From positions 124,001-188,000 of the forward strand of contig NZ_MWWY01000025.1 in the NCBI RefSeq assembly GCF_002259755.1: 64,000 nucleotides of DNA, given 5' to 3'. How positions within the stretch are numbered: position 1 is the first letter of the stretch; every line of letters starts with the position of its first letter. The stretch comes from Bifidobacterium hapali. Lineage in GTDB: Bacteria; Actinomycetota; Actinomycetes; Actinomycetales; Bifidobacteriaceae. Shown in pieces: positions 58,929-64,000 of this stretch. Under the pieces are notes generated by a model. It was not told the DNA's origin, did not search any database, and saw only the letters and a list, made by a program, of their open reading frames with translations. The translations under genes were made by a program, and so were the position numbers.

Positions 58929-59357
58929 ATGCCTTTCCATACACAATTGCGTGTACGACAACAATTATATTTCGACTTGTTAGATGCTGTATCAAGCAGA
59001 TGGGCGATATTAATTATCGAACAGCTCAATAATGGTCCAATGAATGTCAACGCAATTTGTCAACGTTTCCAATACGTTCCTCGCAGAGTCATCGAATCAA
59101 CATTAAATCATATGCAGCGCGAAGGTGTTATCTCAATACTAGCTAACGGCCGTTCTCAAGGTGGAGAAACCGTGTATTCATTGACCGAAGTTGGTCAGAG
59201 CGCAGTCGCTCCCGTCTACGCACTGCACACTTGGGCACGCACACATCATGAAGAGGCTACAGCGCTTGCCCAAGGCGAGGCTAACGCAGCACGATTTTTT
59301 ATGATGCAAGATGCGCGTAATAATCATTCCGCTCATGATGACATTGATATCAACTGA
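58929..59357 (+). CDS. HxlR-family winged-helix regulator
   Basis: 142 residues. LLDAVSSRWAILIIEQLNNG and the pattern ICQRFQYVPRRVIESTLNHMQREG are as in HxlR-type regulators, which have a winged helix and usually control redox or aldehyde-detoxification genes. The conserved N-terminal Cys of redox-sensing members is not seen. The start is the ATG after GAAGGA at 58929. Divergent from merR-like gene. Confidence 0.82.
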   Translation: MPFHTQLRVRQQLYFDLLDAVSSRWAILIIEQLNNGPMNVNAICQRFQYVPRRVIESTLNHMQREGVISILANGRSQGGETVYSLTEVGQSAVAPVYALHTWARTHHEEATALAQGEANAARFFMMQDARNNHSAHDDIDIN

Positions 59358-59364
59358 TGATTAA

Positions 59365-59421
59365 TACGTCTTAAGGCCCGTGCTCATGATGCAAATTCAT
59401 GAACACGGGCCTTAAGACGTA
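59365..59421. terminator. Terminator after the HxlR gene
   Basis: tacgtcttaaggcccgtg (59365-59382) and its complement (59404-59421), 18-bp perfect arms, with a further TCATGA dyad in the loop. Confidence 0.8.
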
Positions 59422-59567
59422 ACAGAGCACTATTACAGCAAGCTGCAATATCCACACCGATGTTGTACTAGACATTCCCATACATTGAATTCTTGCGTAT
59501 CATCGCTCAGTGCATAACATTACAGGGCGGAACTGTATTTACACTTTTACATTCATAATTAGATCAA

Positions 59568-59948
59568 TCAGAAAAGCGGGTCCATGCCGTTCCCGTCATC
59601 GGACTTGACAGCACGACCTTTATATCGTGCTTCTACAATCCACGTACCATTACGACTAGCCGTACGTGCATCATACAGAAGACTTTCAAACCCACGACGT
59701 TCGCCGTGTCGAATCTTCCATGCTGCAGACCACGCGGCACGACGATTCGCAGACTCAAGCACCACATGCCATCCAGCATGGGTTTGCAACCACGATGCCA
59801 GTTCAGGACCGTTGCGTTTTACATCGCCCATAGGTCGCGCATCTTCGCGCGCTGCATCAAGTCCTTTACGCCGACATGACTGGAGAAATCGTGCGGCTTC
59901 AAGCTCATCATCGAAGGCAACACGTATTACCGTTCTTTTCACAGCCAT
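59568..59948 (-). CDS. Small conserved-looking hypothetical protein
   Basis: 126 residues, soluble, rich in Arg. MAVKRTVIRVAFDDELEAAR with later GWHVVLESANRRAAWSAAWK and NGTWIVEARYKGRAVK suggests an alpha/beta fold. I do not recognise a family. The start follows GGAGG. Stand-alone between two intergenic stretches of more than 140 and 370 bases. Confidence 0.6.
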   Translation of the reverse strand: MAVKRTVIRVAFDDELEAARFLQSCRRKGLDAAREDARPMGDVKRNGPELASWLQTHAGWHVVLESANRRAAWSAAWKIRHGERRGFESLLYDARTASRNGTWIVEARYKGRAVKSDDGNGMDPLF

Positions 59949-60325
59949 CGTTTGCTCGCCTCCGCTCACACTATGCGCCATACAGAGCGGTACGACTGAG
60001 GCGCAAGTTTTGTCTCAACCGTTCTATCGCCTTCTCATATGACCTGTCTACTCTGCTGCATTCCTATTATCAAGTGCAACAGAAATGCAAATGTTATCAA
60101 CATACTAGGATGGCCTATAACTTGGTTAGCAATATCTCATTATCTGCTTTGCGTTTTTGCGGCTTTTGTTTGACACTCTAATAGTTACAGAGCATCTATT
60201 TTTCCAGATATTAGGGAAAGTTACCGCAAACTAACTTCGATAATTGTTGTCAATTCTCACTCGTGCAGTCTGACGCGATGGATAGTCTGATGTTGTATTG
60301 ATTGCCGCAGAACAAAGGAGTTGTC
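59949..60325. other. Intergenic stretch without a gene
   Basis: About 377 AT-rich bases with T-rich tracts. The SIMPL promoter should lie here (TTGTCA near 60247 is a candidate -35) but no clean promoter, RNA gene or dyad is supported. Confidence 0.4.
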
Positions 60326-60997
60326 GTGGAACGTACCGTAAAGATCGGGTCAAGTGTCGAAGGAACCTTCGATCCGGATCAGCTTACTGTGACTGTAACC
60401 ATTGAGGAAAGTTTGGACACGAAGGAGGAGTGTTCCAAGGCGTACAACACTAATCTTGCCCACGTCCGTGACGAACTCGCGAAAGCGGGAGTACCGGATT
60501 CTGACATCTCCACCAGACGATTCACACTCCGCCCACACACTGAACGCCTATATTACAAGAAAAGCAAGAACGACTACTACTATGCCAAAACCGTGATCGA
60601 GGGATACGAATATTCCGGCAAAATCGTCGTCACCACGTCGCAGTTAGACAAAGCTGCGCCGATCTGGCTAGCATTGTCTGATTGCGGTTCCGCAGTCACC
60701 TTCGACATGTATTTCGGCATCGCTGACGAAACGCCGGCGCGTAATTCGCTACTGGAATACGCTGTGCAGGAAGCCAAGAAGAACGCGGAGATACTTGCCA
60801 AAGCATCTGGCGCTGAACTTGGTCCCATCGCATCTATTGAGCACAACTTCAGCAGGGGTGGACTAAGCTACTGGGATGATCGCATATATGCGCCGACTGG
60901 ATTTGCCGGTGTTCCGGATGAAGCGGAAGCCCCGGAGTTCATCCCCGAACCCGTTCGCATCTCATGTCAGGTGGATTGCATCTGGACGTTGCAGTGA
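60326..60997 (+). CDS. SIMPL/DUF541 domain protein
   Basis: 223 residues: MERTVKIGSSVEGTFDPDQL, then alternating beta strands and helices including ECSKAYNTNLAHVRDELAKA, DISTRRFTLRPH, ARNSLLEYAVQEAKKNAEIL and ASGAELGPIASIEH. This is the SIMPL domain pattern; family members often sit in the envelope but no signal peptide is seen here, so a cytoplasmic location is possible. GTG start after AAAGGAG. It is the last ordinary gene before the accessory boundary. Confidence 0.82.
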   Translation: MERTVKIGSSVEGTFDPDQLTVTVTIEESLDTKEECSKAYNTNLAHVRDELAKAGVPDSDISTRRFTLRPHTERLYYKKSKNDYYYAKTVIEGYEYSGKIVVTTSQLDKAAPIWLALSDCGSAVTFDMYFGIADETPARNSLLEYAVQEAKKNAEILAKASGAELGPIASIEHNFSRGGLSYWDDRIYAPTGFAGVPDEAEAPEFIPEPVRISCQVDCIWTLQ

Positions 60998-61050
60998 ACC
61001 TTGGGATGGACCCATATCTGTGAACCAACATCGAAACACAAACAGTCTAA

Positions 61051-61179
61051 CGATGGTGGGGCAAGGACGAGGAAGCCCGCAGACAGGTGGAGCAGAAGGC
61101 CGCCTACTACAACCAGGACATCTACTCGGTACGGCGACGCAAATGGGAAGAGGCCAGACACGGTATGGAGAAGTTGTGA
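61051..61179 (+). pseudogene. Coding remnant, charged helical C-terminus
   Basis: An open frame after an in-frame TAA, with no start, reading DEEARRQVEQKAAYYNQDIY then SVRRRKWEEARHGMEKL and TGA. It is protein-like and coiled-coil-like. Parent family unknown; its position next to an att-like site suggests a mobile-element gene. Confidence 0.35.
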
Positions 61180-61259
61180 AAAGTCGCCTTGGAAGAGCCG
61201 GGAAAGTCGCCGGGCGACCGCTTGAAAATGGCTTAATTTGAGGCGTGTCGCATGGTCGT

Positions 61260-61301
61260 CGTGTCTGGTCGTGTCCGAAAATCGTGTCTGAATCGTGTCT
61301 G
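61260..61301. repeat. Phased CGTGTCTG repeats, left of tRNA fragment
   Basis: CGTGTCTG or CGTGTCCG at 61260, 61270, 61283 and 61294 (10, 13 and 11 bp apart). The last two lie in a 22-bp segment that recurs exactly at 61531-61552. Resembles arm-type integrase binding sites. Confidence 0.55.
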
Positions 61302-61336
61302 GAGGGCCAAAAAGGCGGTTCAGACGATAATAGAAA

Positions 61337-61363
61337 AGCCCGGAATCGTTGAAATTCCGGGCT
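61337..61363 (-). terminator. Terminator directly after tRNA fragment
   Basis: Minus strand: AGCCCGGAAT, loop, ATTCCGGGCT and TTTCTA. Three bases separate it from the CCA end of the tRNA fragment, so it is a tRNA terminator. Confidence 0.75.
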
Positions 61364-61366
61364 TTC

Positions 61367-61403
61367 TGGTCGGACCAGCGGGATTTGAACCCGCGACCCC
61401 TTG
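61367..61403 (-). tRNA. 3' fragment of a tRNA gene (attachment-site scar)
   Basis: On the minus strand: GGGGTCGCGGGTTCAAATCC and then CGC, acceptor strand TGGTCCG and ACCA. The T-arm (GCGGG/CCCGC with TTCAAAT loop) and CCA end are perfect. The 5' acceptor strand CGGACCA and a D-arm are absent upstream, so only the 3' third remains. Such fragments are left when an element integrates into the 3' end of a tRNA gene. Identity is unsure; CATAA upstream resembles a Met anticodon region. Confidence 0.65.
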
Positions 61404-61530
61404 TTCGGTTTATGGGATGTTTCGTTAATTATTGTGAGCTTCGTTGGTCTCGTTTTCGTTGATATGACGCGGTTTTCGGGCTACTGGGGATGTTCGTTGA
61501 TTGCCGCTGATTTCGCTGTTTTCGGAGGCC

Positions 61531-61568
61531 ATCGTGTCTGAATCGTGTCTGGGGCGCAGACACGATGG
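61531..61568. repeat. CGTGTCTG repeats and inverted copy, right of tRNA fragment
   Basis: CGTGTCTG at 61533 and 61544, inverse CAGACACG at 61557. ccatcgtgtctg (61529-61540) and cagacacgatgg (61557-61568) form a 12-bp perfect inverted repeat. Candidate arm sites of the same recombinase as those at 61260-61301. Confidence 0.55.
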
Positions 61569-61671
61569 CGAGCCTTATCGTGCAGTTAGAGCAAGTAAAT
61601 GACTGAGGAACAGCCTCGCATGAATCAATCCGGGTATAGTTATTCGCACGTTTGACTCGGGATGTGTCTAC

Positions 61672-63447
61672 TCAGCCCTTATCTCCACCTTCGCTTTCAT
61701 CAAGGGGGATCAAAGTGATGTTCGAGAAATCAATTACATCGCCGAAGAATACCTGCGCTTCGTATTTTCGGACCATGGCGGTTGAAGTAACAATCTGTTT
61801 AGCTACCATGCCGTTGATTCCATCCATCGGCAGCAACTTGTATTCCCCAGTCTTCTCGGAAATTGTTTTGCACCCAGAGACATTGGCAATCCACTGACAG
61901 TGTCCAAGGAAGATTTTCTGTTTACCCACATGGACAATAAGACGACTGACTCCACGAATACAGGATGGGAAGGTTACTCTGCGTATTGACATACCCGAAT
62001 TAAGGGTGAAGGACATGCCATCCCACTTGTGGAAGGTATAAGCATCTTTATGCTCCAATAGAGCCAGTGCAATAATGCTGTTCTGGATGTCGGAGTCTCT
62101 GATTTCGTTGAGCTCTGGGAACAAGATCTCTGATGCAGAATGCTGCTGGAGCTCAGTGTACAGTTGGGCAATTTCTTGCAGTTGTGTAAAATCAGGAAGC
62201 TGATTGTCCGGTAGGTTGTCAATAGGCAGGAACACTTCTCCATCAGGTGAATGAAGGTTGAAAGCCAATCCCTGAGACAGCTCATGACAAACTGTTATGG
62301 CGTCCCTGACTTTATTAACAGATTTACCCTCTATATTTTTGATAGTGAAGTTCATTTTGACTGTCGTAGTTTCATCACCATCAAAAATGAGTTGGATTCG
62401 CAGACACCCGCTTTCATCCTCGCCAGTCCATTGGGCGCCGCCTTCAATTCCATGAGTACGCTCGACTTGTTTGATTGACGCGGAAGCAGAAGGCGAAGAA
62501 AGGATAAGATCTAGTTCATTTCCTTCATTCTGCGGAAGAATGAAGGCTCGGCAAGATTGTACCTGTGTATCGGTCAGAGCGTCCCTCAGAAACGGAACAT
62601 TACTGACGTTCGTGAGTTGGACTGGAAAATCAGCAAGTGAAGTCCCATACTTTTTGAACGACTCAAGCCGTTCACGCTGTTCTTGGTTTTGCGGTACGAA
62701 CTGCACAGGGAAGGTTATCCCTGCAAATGAAGTCGCTTCCTTATATTTCGCGATTACATCAATCGTGATCGACGACCCGTCAGGCCGCTTTTCGATAAAC
62801 GAGAAAACAAGATTCGGCCTCGTAATAAAATATGAGTGCTCGTCGAACTTGCTGGCGATATTCACGGTATAGGCATAATTGGGATCACGGTCTTCCAACA
62901 TGTCACAAATCGAATGGAACTTCGATCGCAAAGCTCCATCATCATGCAAATCGTCTACATGAGCAGCGTCGATAAATTCATGGACAAGCTTCTGCACTTC
63001 GCGCATGCCGTTCCCATGAAAATAGTCATAGACCTCGGGCATGTCGGTAGCCCAAGCCTGAATGTTAGATAGACCAATCCAAGCACAGTGATACGGCAAA
63101 TCATCTGTTATTTCCGCGAACCACTTCTGATTCTGTGGAGTCGCGTCCAATGGCAGGACCAGATACCAGTTCGTCACCTTAAATCCGGTTTCCCGGATAT
63201 AATTGTTCAGAGACTTCAGGGACTTCCTAATCTGGCTCTTCTGGCTTGTCTTAAGATTATGGGCAAACTTCTTCACCTGATAAACATCATAAGTGCCATC
63301 ATCGTTCTTCACCTGAAGATCTATCCCATTGTCACCGGACGCAGGACGAACGCGATTAGCATCACGACGCTGCTTGCATATGAAAACAGCAAGCAGCGTC
63401 TCCATATCCTCTCCGGACAAGTTCCCCCACGGAATAGGATCTACCAT
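61672..63447 (-). CDS. Unknown protein with PD-(D/E)xK nuclease-like N-terminus
   Basis: 591 residues. The N-terminal 60 residues hold a Glu-containing helix (GEDMETLLAVFI), then RVRPASGDNGIDLQV with Asp43 and DVYQVKKF with Gln57-x-Lys59, the D-x(n)-(E/Q)-x-K pattern of Mrr-like restriction nucleases. The next part (about 60-150) has NWYLVLPLDATPQNQKWFAE and WIGLSNIQAWATDMPEVYDY. The C-terminal 430 residues are beta-rich and not recognised. It is divergent from a DNA methyltransferase with a LexA-like palindrome between, so a defence or restriction role is likely but unproved. Confidence 0.65.
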   Translation of the reverse strand: MVDPIPWGNLSGEDMETLLAVFICKQRRDANRVRPASGDNGIDLQVKNDDGTYDVYQVKKFAHNLKTSQKSQIRKSLKSLNNYIRETGFKVTNWYLVLPLDATPQNQKWFAEITDDLPYHCAWIGLSNIQAWATDMPEVYDYFHGNGMREVQKLVHEFIDAAHVDDLHDDGALRSKFHSICDMLEDRDPNYAYTVNIASKFDEHSYFITRPNLVFSFIEKRPDGSSITIDVIAKYKEATSFAGITFPVQFVPQNQEQRERLESFKKYGTSLADFPVQLTNVSNVPFLRDALTDTQVQSCRAFILPQNEGNELDLILSSPSASASIKQVERTHGIEGGAQWTGEDESGCLRIQLIFDGDETTTVKMNFTIKNIEGKSVNKVRDAITVCHELSQGLAFNLHSPDGEVFLPIDNLPDNQLPDFTQLQEIAQLYTELQQHSASEILFPELNEIRDSDIQNSIIALALLEHKDAYTFHKWDGMSFTLNSGMSIRRVTFPSCIRGVSRLIVHVGKQKIFLGHCQWIANVSGCKTISEKTGEYKLLPMDGINGMVAKQIVTSTAMVRKYEAQVFFGDVIDFSNITLIPLDESEGGDKG

Positions 63448-63575
63448 GCGAACCTCGTTTCTTGAAATGTCGAGAGTTACCCGTTATCATGCAGCTCTAG
63501 CATAGGGAGCTTTGGCTTCAACGCGCCACTTGCGCCGCAGGCGACGCGTTCCATCGTGCCTCCACCGAGCCGCAC

Positions 63576-63595
63576 TCCTTAGAACATATGTTCTA
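63576..63595. promoter_or_regulatory. 20-bp perfect palindrome, LexA-type core
   Basis: CTTAGAACATATGTTCTAAG, with GAAC-N4-GTTC as in the Gram-positive SOS box; the uvrA box has the same arms. It lies in the 283-base divergent region between the nuclease-like gene and the methyltransferase gene. A dedicated repressor of the same geometry is the alternative. Confidence 0.65.
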
Positions 63596-63730
63596 AGATA
63601 AGGTAGTTACGTGGGGATGCAGCCTTGGCAGACATCGTTTTTAGGCAGCAGATGCCGGGAACCCCACTTCGACTTTGCTGAACGCTAGTATTAGCTGGTT
63701 CCGAAGTCTGGACGGATTGGAGATTCACAA

Positions 63731-64000
63731 GTGAGCAAGAGCCCAGTAGTTCACCCCACCAAGGATGAGGCGTTTGATGCAATTAAGCAGTCCTTAGCAG
63801 ATTGGGCTGTTTACGCTTCCGACCGCACTGTTGTCGCTCACGGAGATTCTCTCAGTCTGGTTAGGCAAATGCCCGACGACTCCGTCTCGTTAATCTTGAC
63901 CGACCCACCATATCATTCAACCAAAAAAGCCAACATTGTAAACGACAGGGCTTTTCGTGAAGATGAGGCCTTTATCGAGTGGATTGAAAAATATACACGA
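63731..64000 (+). CDS. DNA adenine-type methyltransferase, N-terminal part
   Basis: First 90 codons, continuing beyond the window. HGDSLSLVRQMPDDSVSLIL followed by TDPPYHS: motif IV DPPY (about 58-61), typical of N6-adenine or N4-cytosine methylases. The part before motif IV is short, as in the beta group where motif IV comes first. GTG start 9 bases after GGAG. It may be the modification half of a restriction system or an orphan island methylase. Confidence 0.85.
   Translation, partial: MSKSPVVHPTKDEAFDAIKQSLADWAVYASDRTVVAHGDSLSLVRQMPDDSVSLILTDPPYHSTKKANIVNDRAFREDEAFIEWIEKYTR

Noticed and set aside
61367-61480. Intact tRNA gene at the island boundary
   Set aside because: The 5' acceptor strand complementary to TGGTCCG and a D-arm are absent in the next 110 bases.

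Overview
The window looks like a chromosomal segment of a bifidobacterium (Actinobacteria, Bifidobacteriaceae). The reasons are the pyrB-pyrI-pyrC-pyrF-pyrK-pyrD-pyrE operon, the adjacent hisF/hisI-trpE genes, the whiA-rapZ-aroE-uvrC-uvrA cluster next to pgk-tpiA-secG-ldh, and mycobacterial-type PyrF and WhiA. Base composition reads as roughly balanced, so it is not one of the very GC-rich species. This assignment is an inference from gene families and gene order; no marker such as 16S rRNA is present. Several starts were moved inward to the start codon with the best ribosome binding site.

Layout. 1-5.2 kb: kdp high-affinity potassium pump operon (minus strand) with two overlapping 30-codon membrane peptide genes at its head. 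5.2-11 kb: a HAD phosphatase, a heterodimeric ABC exporter and a LysR regulator. 11-12.2 kb: decayed sequence, then a higBA toxin-antitoxin pair. 12.3-19 kb: the pyrimidine biosynthesis operon. 19-25.3 kb: DUF2316 and DUF1287 genes, trpE, hisI, hisF, a HAD-IIB phosphatase and lactate dehydrogenase. 25.4-36.6 kb: lower glycolysis and SecG, WhiA, RapZ, shikimate dehydrogenase, UvrC and UvrA, with a LexA/SOS box upstream of uvrA. 36.7-40.3 kb: two oxidoreductases, endonuclease IV and a small four-helix membrane protein. 40.3-46.3 kb: a three-gene SMC-like complex, jetA-jetB-jetC, related to the Wadjet/MksBEF plasmid-defence systems, with no jetD nuclease gene at the place where it is normally found. 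46.4-53.5 kb: an envelope-stress-like module (MacB-type permease, ATPase, membrane fusion protein, lipoprotein, divergent two-component system, VanY carboxypeptidase). 53.7-61 kb: Pcp, an ABC-F protein, a MetE-like methyltransferase, a CMD/MerR/HxlR group and a SIMPL protein.

61-64 kb is an accessory boundary. A 3' fragment of a tRNA gene with its terminator is flanked on both sides by phased CGTGTCTG repeats, which look like integrase arm sites. To its right are a 591-residue protein with an N-terminal PD-(D/E)xK-like motif and, divergent from it, the start of an adenine-type DNA methyltransferase that runs off the window. A perfect 20-bp palindrome containing a LexA-type core lies between these two genes.

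The most interesting points are the jetABC operon without jetD, the possible SOS control of the nuclease/methyltransferase pair on the putative island, the double micro-ORF at the head of kdp, a response-regulator-like direct repeat in the efflux/two-component intergenic region, and a recurring intergenic hairpin family with a GACAA loop.
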